NCBI GenBank assembly: GCA_963784575.1
Contig: CAWARU010000001.1
Coordinates: forward strand, 2,790,001-2,854,000
Source: CAWARU01 sp963784575
GTDB taxonomy: Bacteria > Pseudomonadota > Gammaproteobacteria > UBA6186 > Azoamicaceae
Direction of reading: 5' to 3'
Length of the DNA: 64,000 nt
Every line of letters begins with the position of its first letter. Positions within the stretch are counted from its first letter, which is position 1. The notes beneath the pieces were generated by a model, which was given only the letters and a program-made list of their open reading frames with translations, had not been told where the DNA came from and searched no databases. The translations under genes were made by a program, and so were the position numbers. This document shows positions 29,561 to 39,414 of the stretch, in pieces.

Positions 29561-32500
29561 CTATTTAAATTTCCTTCTTTTCAGTGCAGATTCTTTTGAA
29601 GACGAATCCTCATCATTAATTTCAGCTTTTTCTTCAGGGCGCTCTCTTTTTGGCTTATTCTTTATGGCATCTGCTTCCATTCCTGCTTCTGATGCTGATG
29701 ACGATTTCTGGAACGATAAGTCATCCGATGTGTCCATAGACATTTTCTTAATGAATGTCTGGGAAGCTGCATTTTTGGGCGTAGAGCTGCTTTCGCTTTC
29801 ATTTTCTTTGCTTGGCAATTTTTGCAGTGCAGCACAAACTGAATTCGCATCACCTCTAGTCAGGGTGCATAGCTTACCAATTAATATCGCATCGGTTGAA
29901 CTTGAGCTTACATCGAGATTATCGAATTCGGTAGAATATATAGTAAAATCTAGTAATGGTTTGGAAAAAGGAGAATCCATTAACTTATCATCTAAGCTCG
30001 TAAATGCTAACCTTGTGAATACTTGTGTTCTTAAACTCTCATATTTTTTGAATAATAGATTCGCTAAGGTGTCACTTGCATGTTCCAGCACGCGCTTTCG
30101 GTAGAATTGAAACATCCAGGATTTATTTAGATAAAAGAGTTCTGCATAATTATTCACGAGCACCGCATGCAAAGATCTGGTAGGTATGAATAATGCAGTA
30201 TTTTTTGCGAGAAGCTTTACTTTTTCGCAGGCAGCCAGCACGATTTTTCTGAAAGTTTCATTGAGAAAGCTTTCGTCTTTGAGTGCATTGTCAATTGCAA
30301 GCCCAAGTTTATCGAGGAATATCGAACGCTCGATATACTGACGATATTCGAGTGTCTTACCTAAGTTCTCTAATTCAAAGCCGAGCAATAATCGTGCTGC
30401 ACGGCTTAAGAGAGATGCGCCTCTTTTTTTAAAGAGCAGCTTTGCAAGAATTTCGCTCATTTGCAGGAATTCACTTCCCCGGTGTCGTGAGCTAAACTGA
30501 TGCCTGGCTCGAAAAGTTTTGGCAAATTGAATAGTGAGGAGATCTGCCGTTTTAAGATGCCAATCTTGCAGAGCATTTGGATCATATTCCTTTAAAGCAG
30601 GAATACGTTGATTTATAGCTCCCAATAGGGTTGACTGCGGAATAGCCTTGAGATTTTCATCTCTGGCCAGTAAATTCACCATATCTGTAAGTGCTCTAGG
30701 CAACATGCTAAAATCAACAGTGCTATTCATTGCGATTTGTGCCATGCGATTCAGTGATTCTGTAAGCTCCTCGAGGTAGGGGCTAAAGCCTGGCTTTTGG
30801 AGCAGAGGATTTTGTGCCTTTGGATTATTTATGTAAGCTATACCAAGCAGCATAAAAACGTCAATCAAAGGTTCATTTTTATGTGCCCCAAAGTCTTGAA
30901 TGGCTTTTTCTATATTCGAAATAAAATCCCGTGTACAAGTAAACATTGGTTTAGAACCCGAGTTTTGAATTCTATTTCTAAGATTGGCTGCAATCTCTGG
31001 CCATGCCCTCAAGGTTAAAAGTGAATCTAATAATTTAGGCCTTTGATCAACCTGGTAGGCTGCTTCATATAATTTTACAATATGGCTTGAGGGTGTTTCC
31101 CCCTTTGTTGCAAACAACAGATGACCAATCAGTTCTAATTTTGCTGAGATGGTTGTTTTTAATTCTGAAATGTTGTCACCTTCTAGTTTTTTTATTTTTA
31201 TTAGGAGTGCATTAAGCTCTTCATTTGGCGGTAATAACTCAAGGGATCTGATATAGCAATTTTGAATACTTTTATAATTTTTATGGTTTTTGTCCATACT
31301 TTGTAGTGCAGTCGCATGGTGTGAAAATGCAGAGCTGAGTTCTCTGCAATAGGAGGCACGACTTGGACTATAGGAGATTCCAAGAGATTCTTCAAGCGCT
31401 TTAGAGATAAAATGGGATCTTTGTTCCCAGTTTTTATAGTAATGCGCTGCGAGTCCAATAGAGATTATCGCCTGGGGCATGCCTAAACGGATTGCCCGCT
31501 TAAAAAACTCAAGAGCCATATGAAAAAAATCAGGAAGATTACTTTCATTCGCCAATACCATTCTAGCATCCATTTTAATATTGTGAATCAACATATCATT
31601 GTTCAGCCTATCTTCTCCATTGATTGTATCTAACACGCTCAACAATTGTTTTGCAATCCTTAGTGCTTCTCCATACTGCTTAAATTTTAGAAGCGCATTC
31701 AGTACATTGCTGAGATCTGCATAATAGTTAGCTTTAACTTTAGGGTTAGATAATTCAAATATTTTTTGATTCAAAGCTACGATAATATTGGCTTCTTCGG
31801 CCTCTTGATTACCATGGAACATCTTCAAAACTTCTTTAAAAATATTTTTTAATTCATTTATTTCAGGCAGTTCTCTTTCGTTGCAATAAATCTTTTTCGA
31901 TGCTTCGAGTGCTTCTTTTGCGGCTTTAATTGCGAGGGTCATATTTGTTTCCTTGCAGAAGCATAAAGATATACATGCGTATGATAAAGCAATAATAGTT
32001 AGATTATCAGGAGCGAATTGCCCTAAGTCTATGGCTCTTTGGTAAAGCACGCGGGCAGCCGTAAAGTATTGAAGTTTTAGCAATATGCCTGCGATCGTGA
32101 GAATTTCAGCAGGTCTGCTTAAGTTAATAGCATCGCAATATCTTATTTTTTCTTCAATTGAAGCTCCAATGGAGTTTGGTGTTCCAAAGGCAAGAGATCT
32201 TTCAAAAAGCAGCTTGGCTTCAAAGAAAGCGGCTTTAGTCAAAAAAATATCCCCGACGTGAGGAAAAGATTTACAAATGTAATTAGAAGTTTTGGAATCT
32301 AACTCAATTTTGCTTAAGCTCCCTAGTTCTTTTTCAAGCTCTTGTACAGTATTTTTCGCTTTTTCTAGCTCAAGATGCGAGACTTGAACATGTGCGATCT
32401 TAATCAGGGATGTGACGATTCCAGACTTATATTGAGCGATCTTGGATAGTAAATGCACCTGGTTCCAGAGTGTGAGAACTATCTCATTCCTGGTTTTATC

Positions 32501-34198
32501 GTTATCGAAAAATCTCAGCAAAGCTTCTCCACAAATAAAGAAATGAGAAGTTAGTGATTCACAATTCATTATAACTATCGATTGCAATTTTTTTGAGATA
32601 CTAAGGGCTTTTCTTGCAGCAGCGTAGGCTTCGCTTTTTTGCTTAAGCACACAATGACTTCGGCAGATTAGGAGATAGCTAACAACTGTTTCATAGTCAT
32701 CTCTAAGTATTATTGCAGAAATATCCAGGCATTTTTGTTGTAAGAGTAAGGTGTCGATCTGTGTTAATTTGGTTGTATCATAATTATAAAATTGAGAGGC
32801 TAAATCTCTGATTTGACCGAGAAGTCTAGCATTGATCTTGCCTTTATTTCTAGGGAAGTGCTCGAGCTTTTGCATCTCCTGCAGCAGTTCACTTGCAGCT
32901 TTTGAAGCAAGAACCATATTTTTTAGCCTGAGGTATTCACGGCAGCGAAATATCTGGTTTTGGATTGGATTAATGTGAAAAGCTTGGTCCAATTTGGCAG
33001 ATGTCTCTAGAAGCAGCAATGCTAGAGCAGCATCCTTGATTTCTAATTTTCCTGCCTTGGATAGGAAAAGGTATGTGATAGATGCACAAGTGTTCATAGT
33101 AATGATTCTTTGATGACAAGGTAAATTGCCCTCGAGAATCTTGTTTGCGGTGTGAATGGCCTTGTCCCATTGTTCTAGATGAGCGTACAGCAAACAGTAG
33201 AGCATATTTGTGTCAAGGATTTCGAATATATCACGGCTCGCACTTGAAAACATGGCTGCTGCTTCAAGTAGATTAGCCACTTCTTCCCAGGCTTTTTTAT
33301 TGCCAAATGTTCTTATGCATAGAGTGAGGTTTTCGGCAAGAATTTGATAAGTTGCCTCTTGTCCGGATTTATATACTATTTTTTCTGATTCTTCCAAGAG
33401 CTTTGCTGCTGACAATTTCGCGAGAGGCAGATTGTCAAGTTTTAGATATATGTTACAGATGTCGAGATGATGGTGCAATCTTTCGATTTGATTCAAGGGA
33501 TCAGCAAATGATAATGCTCTTTCCAATAGCAGCAAAGCTTCTTGATGCATTTTGTGCTTGGAAAAGCCATCGCTACAGCCTTTAAATAGATTATGCAATT
33601 TTTTACGCAATTCTTCTGTAATTTTGCTGCAGGATTCAGGATCTTTGGTTTGTGATGCATCACAGACGATTTTTGCAACTTCGGCAGCAGCTTTGCTGTC
33701 ACCAAGCTTCAACATAGTATTACAGATATAAAGTTCGTTGAGTACAGACATGAAAGAGTTGGTAGGGGTTATTTTGTTATTATAAAGGAGCTTCACCTTT
33801 GAATGCAGTATAAGAGCTATTTTGCCCGCATCTTGTTCAAGAAAGTCTTCCGCAACTTTTGTGATGTGCGAAATGAGCGTTTCAAAATCTAAAGAAGGTT
33901 CTTTTGTAAGTGCTTTAGAAAGTTCTTTTGTAGGTTCTTTGTTGGCAAGTAAGGAATCAATCGATTTTTCCGCATCTAATTCTGCCTGGCTCGCCTCAAT
34001 GACTTTGCCTTGCTGCAAGTATGCTTCGCAAATTTTGAGGTGGCATTGGGTGATTTCAAATGGATTGGAGATGCTCATCAAACGCAAGCGCAGGATATCA
34101 ATGTGCAACTCAGCATGAGGATATGTGGATGTAGCAGCCGAGGTCTCTTTCGAAATGGAGGCAAGATCACTTTTCATTTTGGATAGAGTGTTAGACAT
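29561..34198 (-). CDS. 1545-residue helical-repeat (TPR-like) protein, effector-like
   Basis: The whole protein is predicted helical from its composition, with many loosely TPR-like pairs of helices (for example KAAEVAKIVCDASQ, EALLLLERALSFADP, FTAARVLYQRAIDLGQ, MALEFFKRAIRLGMPQA). No catalytic motif is seen. The final 60 residues are Ser/Glu/Lys-rich and end in SALKRRKFK, a basic tail with the K-F-x ending also found in four other proteins of the window. There is no signal peptide. The size, solenoid character and basic tail suggest a translocated host-interacting protein; the target is unknown. The intact 4.6-kb frame shows this stretch was read accurately. Confidence 0.65.
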   Translation of the reverse strand: MSNTLSKMKSDLASISKETSAATSTYPHAELHIDILRLRLMSISNPFEITQCHLKICEAYLQQGKVIEASQAELDAEKSIDSLLANKEPTKELSKALTKEPSLDFETLISHITKVAEDFLEQDAGKIALILHSKVKLLYNNKITPTNSFMSVLNELYICNTMLKLGDSKAAAEVAKIVCDASQTKDPESCSKITEELRKKLHNLFKGCSDGFSKHKMHQEALLLLERALSFADPLNQIERLHHHLDICNIYLKLDNLPLAKLSAAKLLEESEKIVYKSGQEATYQILAENLTLCIRTFGNKKAWEEVANLLEAAAMFSSASRDIFEILDTNMLYCLLYAHLEQWDKAIHTANKILEGNLPCHQRIITMNTCASITYLFLSKAGKLEIKDAALALLLLETSAKLDQAFHINPIQNQIFRCREYLRLKNMVLASKAASELLQEMQKLEHFPRNKGKINARLLGQIRDLASQFYNYDTTKLTQIDTLLLQQKCLDISAIILRDDYETVVSYLLICRSHCVLKQKSEAYAAARKALSISKKLQSIVIMNCESLTSHFFICGEALLRFFDNDKTRNEIVLTLWNQVHLLSKIAQYKSGIVTSLIKIAHVQVSHLELEKAKNTVQELEKELGSLSKIELDSKTSNYICKSFPHVGDIFLTKAAFFEAKLLFERSLAFGTPNSIGASIEEKIRYCDAINLSRPAEILTIAGILLKLQYFTAARVLYQRAIDLGQFAPDNLTIIALSYACISLCFCKETNMTLAIKAAKEALEASKKIYCNERELPEINELKNIFKEVLKMFHGNQEAEEANIIVALNQKIFELSNPKVKANYYADLSNVLNALLKFKQYGEALRIAKQLLSVLDTINGEDRLNNDMLIHNIKMDARMVLANESNLPDFFHMALEFFKRAIRLGMPQAIISIGLAAHYYKNWEQRSHFISKALEESLGISYSPSRASYCRELSSAFSHHATALQSMDKNHKNYKSIQNCYIRSLELLPPNEELNALLIKIKKLEGDNISELKTTISAKLELIGHLLFATKGETPSSHIVKLYEAAYQVDQRPKLLDSLLTLRAWPEIAANLRNRIQNSGSKPMFTCTRDFISNIEKAIQDFGAHKNEPLIDVFMLLGIAYINNPKAQNPLLQKPGFSPYLEELTESLNRMAQIAMNSTVDFSMLPRALTDMVNLLARDENLKAIPQSTLLGAINQRIPALKEYDPNALQDWHLKTADLLTIQFAKTFRARHQFSSRHRGSEFLQMSEILAKLLFKKRGASLLSRAARLLLGFELENLGKTLEYRQYIERSIFLDKLGLAIDNALKDESFLNETFRKIVLAACEKVKLLAKNTALFIPTRSLHAVLVNNYAELFYLNKSWMFQFYRKRVLEHASDTLANLLFKKYESLRTQVFTRLAFTSLDDKLMDSPFSKPLLDFTIYSTEFDNLDVSSSSTDAILIGKLCTLTRGDANSVCAALQKLPSKENESESSSTPKNAASQTFIKKMSMDTSDDLSFQKSSSASEAGMEADAIKNKPKRERPEEKAEINDEDSSSKESALKRRKFK

Positions 34199-34440
34199 AA
34201 TTTTTAAATCCTATGAGTCATTCTTTTTTCATGTAATTACATAAAATTATTCAATTCATTTTAGATGTTTATTGTAACATAATATTGTAGTATTGTAATT
34301 TTAATATAGTAATCTGATTAAAAATAATGATATTAAGTCAAACATCTAACAAATGTTGTGTTTTTCTTGTTTTTTGGGATAAGCTTAGGCAAAAATAAGG
34401 TTGTCACAATTTTTTCATTAAAATAACGGAGTATTTTTTT
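34199..34440. other. Divergent AT-rich promoter region
   Basis: This 242-base stretch separates the divergent starts of the 1545-residue and 744-residue genes. It is very AT-rich with many TAATAT-like hexamers, so it probably holds both promoters, but no single pair is convincing. Confidence 0.4.
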
Positions 34441-36675
34441 ATGAGTACAACACCAGAAACCACCGATGCCATCGTGAAATTGAAGTTAGAGCCCGAGAGT
34501 CCGGGTACAAAAGTAAAATCAAAGAAATTAGGTGGCTTAAGCCCATTAAAACTATACGGAACATTAAAAGATAAATTGCGATTACCTACCATTGATGGGA
34601 AGAACAAAGTTCTGCTCAAAGGGTCTTTAGATTCAAACTTTGAGGGATACCGTTCCTCTATGCTGCCTGCGAGCGGTAGATATGTAAGTGCCGTAGCAAC
34701 GGCATTCCCTCCTGCTGTTGTATTGTATCAGGAAGATAGAAAATTGATGGGAGCTCCGATAGTACCTGTCGCAATCAAGCTTCACTCAAAAGTAAATGGA
34801 TATTATCCCAAAGAGATTAGAGATTTGAATTTTGCTAAAGATAGGAAGTTCAGAGACTACTTTGTGGTGCAGAACCAGGGTAGAGCAGCTTTAAATTCTT
34901 TGAATTTACATTATGAACATTGCATCTTAAAAGACAAAGATATCGAAGCAGCGAGTAAAGCGGATGTCTCCAGTTTCATTTCAAATGCAGTAGTCATTAT
35001 TGCATCACACAATTCAAATCATCGCTGTAAGAATGCCAAAATATTATTGCTTGGACAGGATGGATTGGAGGAAGTTGCTGCAACAGAGGGTTCAAAAGAG
35101 AGTGCAAAATCTAAGGCTGCTGAAGTATCGAGGCAGAGAGCAACATCGGGGGGAGAACTCAAAGCAGAAACGGAAAGGCTCTCTAGTATCTGGATAAAGA
35201 ATACTGGTAAGGAGTGGCAAAGTTCACAATCAGATATCGTCTTCTCTGGTATGGATAAAGACAAAGTAGAATATTTCTTTTCCATTGTGATCCCGGAAAA
35301 AGGGCCAATTATTCGAACGCTGCATTGGCTAGTGCCGGATCAGCTGTGCGAACTTCTCTGCATACAAATTTCAGAGTTACAGAAATCAGAACCGAGTTTG
35401 CAACGTTTTATCCAAGTGAATGAAGATGCTGGACATCCATTGCTTATAGAACCTTTGAAATGCTTGAAAAAATTGCTAGGGCGTTATAAAAGTGCTGCGG
35501 AGATAAAACAAACTTCTGAATTGTTGATTGATACTGCTACTCCTCGAGCCATAGCTCGAGCATTTTCACGCGGTTCATCAAAAGATTCTCCTGGTAATTC
35601 TTCGCCTTCTCATGCTTCCTTGCATTCGAATTCTGGAAATTCATCAGATGAAGAGTCAGCGGCATCAGCACTTGGAAGAGCAAGATCAGTTTCAAGTAGT
35701 AGTGGCAAATCGGGTTCACCAACATCACCCACTGCTCCTAAACAGAAACTATTTGCCAAATTCATGCATGCTCCACAAGCCATAAAACTTGTGACAGAAA
35801 CTCCAACAATACACAAATCTACTTTGCACTTGCCGGGGGTTTCAGGAGGACGCACAAGAGCAACTTCTGATGCGGAGATCGCTCTCTCGAGGATTGGTAA
35901 ACTGGGAGGGGGACCCGGTTCTGGCCCTGCTTCTCCTGAGGGTTCAGACCGTATGTTGTTGGCATTTAAGCAGCATGCTGTTTCCGTTGCAGGTATGAAT
36001 CGGGAAAAATCGATTACTTCAGGGACCATCACAAGAAGGACTAAGAACGATTCTATTTCGTTGAATTCACCAACCCCTATCGCGATCGGAAATGGTGAGA
36101 AAGATTCTAGCGCAATAAAAAAACTGAGAGATGGTACTATCCGCCCACCTTCACCAAAAAGAAAACCACCGAAAGTTCCAACAGCCGTGCTTGCTTCAAA
36201 ATCGGCGGCGAAAAAAGAATCAGCAGCAAAAAAAGAGTCAGCAGGTCTGTCTTCGTCTAAACCTGCAGCTAAACCCGTACCGAAAAGACTACCTCCTGCA
36301 AAACCAGCCGAACAAGAAAAAAACACAGAAACCAGGGCAAGATCTGTGACGGTTCCGGGCAATATGAAAGAAAAAGAGCTCATCTTTACGAAATTGCAGG
36401 ATGAATTGAGGATGGGGAGAGCAGCTTTATCTCCTGTGAAAGGTTCTGGATCTGCCGCCTCTCCCATGAAGGATCTTGTTTCACCCAGGAAACAGGAAAC
36501 AAGGAAACTCGACTCTGTTGGATTAGGCAAGGCAGCGGGGGGACCTGTTTTAGCAGCGGGTAATTCTAAAGTTCCAGGAGCTCCAGGTACTGGAGGAGCG
36601 GGTATTGCTTTGGCTGCAGTAATGACAGGAACCGCGGTAATAAAAACCGCACAGAAAATTACAGGCAAACATTGA
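34441..36675 (+). CDS. 744-residue basic, Ser/Pro/Lys-rich protein of unknown function
   Basis: The ATG at 34441 has CGGAG upstream. Residues 1-365 look globular and match no family I recognise. Residues about 370-740 are low-complexity, rich in Ser, Pro, Lys and Ala, with many S-P-x-K/R sites (PSPKRK, LSPVKG, ASPMKD, VSPRKQ) and R-x-R-S-V sites (RARSVS, RARSVT), the type of sites used by eukaryotic proline-directed and basophilic kinases. The last 25 residues are Gly/Ala-rich and weakly hydrophobic (AGIALAAVMTGTAVIKTA). The gene is next to other effector-like genes and just upstream of the tol operon. A translocated, host-phosphorylated protein is a guess. Confidence 0.6.
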   Translation: MSTTPETTDAIVKLKLEPESPGTKVKSKKLGGLSPLKLYGTLKDKLRLPTIDGKNKVLLKGSLDSNFEGYRSSMLPASGRYVSAVATAFPPAVVLYQEDRKLMGAPIVPVAIKLHSKVNGYYPKEIRDLNFAKDRKFRDYFVVQNQGRAALNSLNLHYEHCILKDKDIEAASKADVSSFISNAVVIIASHNSNHRCKNAKILLLGQDGLEEVAATEGSKESAKSKAAEVSRQRATSGGELKAETERLSSIWIKNTGKEWQSSQSDIVFSGMDKDKVEYFFSIVIPEKGPIIRTLHWLVPDQLCELLCIQISELQKSEPSLQRFIQVNEDAGHPLLIEPLKCLKKLLGRYKSAAEIKQTSELLIDTATPRAIARAFSRGSSKDSPGNSSPSHASLHSNSGNSSDEESAASALGRARSVSSSSGKSGSPTSPTAPKQKLFAKFMHAPQAIKLVTETPTIHKSTLHLPGVSGGRTRATSDAEIALSRIGKLGGGPGSGPASPEGSDRMLLAFKQHAVSVAGMNREKSITSGTITRRTKNDSISLNSPTPIAIGNGEKDSSAIKKLRDGTIRPPSPKRKPPKVPTAVLASKSAAKKESAAKKESAGLSSSKPAAKPVPKRLPPAKPAEQEKNTETRARSVTVPGNMKEKELIFTKLQDELRMGRAALSPVKGSGSAASPMKDLVSPRKQETRKLDSVGLGKAAGGPVLAAGNSKVPGAPGTGGAGIALAAVMTGTAVIKTAQKITGKH

Positions 36676-36680
36676 AAATA

Positions 36681-36689
36681 TGGTATAAT
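36681..36689 (+). promoter_or_regulatory. Extended -10 promoter of the ybgC-tol operon
   Basis: TGGTATAAT at 36681-36689 is a near-perfect extended -10 element, about 45 bases before the ybgC start. It closely matches the element before gyrA. Confidence 0.55.
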
Positions 36690-36731
36690 GCCCTGATTTT
36701 TATATCATAGTGAACGACATGCAGTATCTAT

Positions 36732-37157
36732 ATGCGACATGAGCTACCCATTCGAATTTATTACGAAGATACCGATGCAGGCGGTATTGTTTACCACGCC
36801 AATTATTTAAAGTTTTTTGATCGCGGTCGTGTTGAATCTTTAAAAAGTTTGGGATTTGAATTGGTCAGTTTGTGGGCTCAAACTAAAAGTCACTTTGCAG
36901 TTCGTTCTGCTGAGCTTGAGTTCTTGCAGCCTGCCCGTCTAGGTCAGTTATTATATGTTGTAAGCGAAATTGATAATGTAGGTCATGCTAGTATTAGGTT
37001 CAAGCAACATATTTGCGCTGAAACTCCGCATGGATCAGTTATTTGTGGTGCTAAAATACGCATCGCTTGTATCAATAATGATCATCGACCGACGGGATTG
37101 CCGGAACAACTCAAAAAGCGGATAGAAGAGAGTTTAAGAGAGTCCACAACTGTTTAG
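36732..37157 (+). CDS. ybgC: Acyl-CoA thioesterase YbgC (hot-dog fold)
   Basis: The product is 141 residues, standard length. The 4HBT signature YYEDTDAGGIVYHANYL starts at residue 10 and includes the catalytic Asp15. YbgC hydrolyses short- and long-chain acyl-CoA or acyl-ACP and is the conserved first gene of tol-pal operons. It is 17 bases upstream of tolQ and shares its promoter. No strong ribosome site is seen before the ATG, but the start matches the family N-terminus exactly. Confidence 0.92.
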   Translation: MRHELPIRIYYEDTDAGGIVYHANYLKFFDRGRVESLKSLGFELVSLWAQTKSHFAVRSAELEFLQPARLGQLLYVVSEIDNVGHASIRFKQHICAETPHGSVICGAKIRIACINNDHRPTGLPEQLKKRIEESLRESTTV

Positions 37158-37174
37158 TAAGAGGAAATTAGAAC

Positions 37175-38029
37175 ATGACGACCGATCAATCACTGATAAG
37201 TTTATTTTTCAATGCCAGTCTATTGGTAAAAATGGTCATGCTAATGTTGCTTGCTGCTTCTATTGTGTCTTGGACCATCATATTTCAGCGTTGGTATTCC
37301 TTCAATCAGGCCAGAAAAGTCAATGATGAATTTGAAGAAGCCTTTTGGTCTGGAGCAGATCTCAACAAACTCTATCAAAAAACGGCAGCACAGCGCGGCG
37401 AAGAAAGCGGTGCAGAAAGCATTTTTGTTGCGGGGTTCAAAGAATTCATTCGCTTGCGAAAACAATCCGCTCAACCAGCTGCTATCATGGAAGGTGCGCA
37501 GCGGGCAATGCGGGTTGCCATGTCTCGTGAAATTGATCGATTAGAAGCTCAATTACCATTTTTGGCAACGGTGGGTTCTGTCAGTCCTTATGTTGGGTTG
37601 TTTGGAACGGTGTGGGGAATCATGAATTCTTTCCGTGCTTTGGGTGCCGTCCAGCAAGCTACTTTGCAAATGGTAGCACCAGGCATTTCGGAAGCTCTGG
37701 TTGCAACAGCGATGGGTCTTTTTGCAGCAATTCCAGCAGTGGTCGCGTATAATCGCTATGCGAATCGCCTGCAAGCTTTAACAAACAGTTATGCCACTTT
37801 TTTAGAAGAATTCACCAGTATTTTGCATCGCCAAGCGTACGCGCATGGGCATGGTATTGTAATGAATCAAGGGCAAGGGGCACAGAATATAGGCCAAACA
37901 GCGTCTGCAATACAACCTCAATCCCAAATGCATTCCCAACCAGAAGCACACATTACGTCCAATACTTCCAATACGTCTGGTATGACGAATATGTCGAACA
38001 GAAATCAGGAGGGGCCTTTCTATGAATGA
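37175..38029 (+). CDS. tolQ: TolQ, inner-membrane proton-channel subunit
   Basis: The product is 284 residues against about 230 in E. coli. Three membrane helices are visible: near residues 15-35, 130-155 (TVGSVSPYVGLFGTVWGIM) and 165-190 (ISEALVATAMGLFAAIPAVV). With TolR it uses the proton gradient to energise TolA during cell constriction. The extra 50 residues at the C-terminus are a Gln/Asn/Ser/Met-rich low-complexity tail, unusual for TolQ. GAGGAA precedes the ATG, and the end overlaps tolR by eight bases. Confidence 0.95.
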   Translation: MTTDQSLISLFFNASLLVKMVMLMLLAASIVSWTIIFQRWYSFNQARKVNDEFEEAFWSGADLNKLYQKTAAQRGEESGAESIFVAGFKEFIRLRKQSAQPAAIMEGAQRAMRVAMSREIDRLEAQLPFLATVGSVSPYVGLFGTVWGIMNSFRALGAVQQATLQMVAPGISEALVATAMGLFAAIPAVVAYNRYANRLQALTNSYATFLEEFTSILHRQAYAHGHGIVMNQGQGAQNIGQTASAIQPQSQMHSQPEAHITSNTSNTSGMTNMSNRNQEGPFYE

Positions 38030-38462
38030 AAGACCGATGTTTGATAGAGCACGACTTCATAAAAAACCCATCGCCGAAATTAATATTGTGCCTTATGTCG
38101 ATGTGATGTTGGTGTTATTGATCATCTTTATGGCTACAGCACCAATGTTGACTCAAGGCGTGCAAGTAGATTTGCCTTCTGCAAAAGCAGAAATGTTGCC
38201 GCAAGATCAAAAACCACCTCTCGTGATTTCAGTAAATGCTAAGGGAGATCTCTTCTTAGATCAAAGTCATGAAACACTTTCGCCAGAGCAATTAACCATC
38301 AAGGTCAAAGCAGCTTTGAAGCGAGATCCCAATCGTTCAGTGTTAGTTAAAGGGGATAAAAATGTGCAATACGGACAGGTGATGACAGCGATGGTGATTT
38401 TGAAGCGGGCTGGCGCGCCAAAGGTAGGCTTAATGACACAACATGTGGAAACGAATGGTTAG
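38022..38462 (+). CDS. tolR: TolR, proton-channel partner of TolQ
   Basis: The product is 146 residues. A single membrane helix near 21-44 (INIVPYVDVMLVLLIIFMAT) contains the conserved aspartate used for proton conduction. The periplasmic domain follows. The start has AGGAGG upstream within the end of tolQ, showing translational coupling. It works with TolQ as the stator complex that pulls on TolA. Confidence 0.95.
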   Translation: MNERPMFDRARLHKKPIAEINIVPYVDVMLVLLIIFMATAPMLTQGVQVDLPSAKAEMLPQDQKPPLVISVNAKGDLFLDQSHETLSPEQLTIKVKAALKRDPNRSVLVKGDKNVQYGQVMTAMVILKRAGAPKVGLMTQHVETNG

Positions 38463-38517
38463 TGGTTGATATAGATTTGTAATTAATGAAATTAATGTGA
38501 TTGATGCGATTAATGTG

Positions 38518-39411
38518 ATGAAAAATCAGAGTCAAAGACAGCAATATGGACGTGGTTTTATACTTTCCCTGATCATACATGGGGTATTAATCATTTTATT
38601 GTTTTTTAGCTTAGAAACGGGTGTCACGCAAATTTCCATCCCTGAAGCAAAAGGTGAAATTGTTCAAGCGGCGGTCGTGGATGATAAATTAGTCGAAGCT
38701 GAAGTCAAACGCTTGGAAATGAAGGAAAAACAGCAAAAAGAAGAAGTGGCCAAGGCTGCTGAAGCTCGTGTCGAACGTGAAAAAGAACAGAAAAAACTCA
38801 ATCAATTAAAGAAAGAATTGGCAGTTGCGAAGCGCGAGGAAGAAGCTCGGCTTGCAGAAATCAAATTGGCCAAGGAAAAAGAACGCAAGCAATTAGAAAC
38901 TTTGCGGCAGGAAAAGGAGAAAGAACAAAAGCGATTGGCAGCATTGGACGAGCAGCGCCAAGAAGAACAAGACAGAGCTTCGCAATTGCGGCAGGAACGG
39001 GAAAGTGAGGAGCGAAAGCAAAAAGAATTGGCTGCAAAGAACAAAGCAGAGGAGGCTCGGAAAGTGGCTGACAAAGCTGCAGAAACAGAGCGAATGGCCG
39101 CACAAAGAAAAAGTTTATTAAATAGTGAGCTCGCACGTTATCAAGGCTTATTTCGCGATAAGGTCAATCAATCCTGGGTTCGTGCGCCTGCTTTACCAGA
39201 AGGGTTAATGTGCATGCTTGAAATACGCTTACTGCCAGATGGCTCAGTTTTGTCTGTGCAAGTCGCAGCCTCGAGCGGCAATTTGGCTTTTGATCAATCC
39301 GCTGAGGCAGCGATTCAAAAAGCATCGCCATTGCCTGTTCCATCCGAGCCTGAATTGATGGAAAAGTTTAGACATTTTACTTTTGAATTTAGACCACCGG
39401 AGGCAACGTAG
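38518..39411 (+). CDS. tolA: TolA, periplasm-spanning energy transducer
   Basis: The product is about 297 residues. A membrane anchor lies near residues 12-32 (GFILSLIIHGVLIILLFF), including the SxxxH-type contact with TolQR. A long Lys/Glu/Ala/Arg-rich coiled coil spans about 55-205. The C-terminal domain III (LLNSELARYQGLFRDKVNQSW) binds TolB and Pal. The start is uncertain: a GTG at 38497 is in frame, but the ATG at 38518 fits TolA N-termini better and neither has a strong ribosome site. Confidence 0.92.
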   Translation: MKNQSQRQQYGRGFILSLIIHGVLIILLFFSLETGVTQISIPEAKGEIVQAAVVDDKLVEAEVKRLEMKEKQQKEEVAKAAEARVEREKEQKKLNQLKKELAVAKREEEARLAEIKLAKEKERKQLETLRQEKEKEQKRLAALDEQRQEEQDRASQLRQERESEERKQKELAAKNKAEEARKVADKAAETERMAAQRKSLLNSELARYQGLFRDKVNQSWVRAPALPEGLMCMLEIRLLPDGSVLSVQVAASSGNLAFDQSAEAAIQKASPLPVPSEPELMEKFRHFTFEFRPPEAT

Positions 39412-39414
39412 TTT

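Noticed and set aside
35610..36668. Long open frame on the minus strand inside the 744-residue gene
   Set aside because: It mirrors the Ser/Pro/Lys-rich codon bias of the plus-strand gene, has no ribosome site and no recognisable domain.
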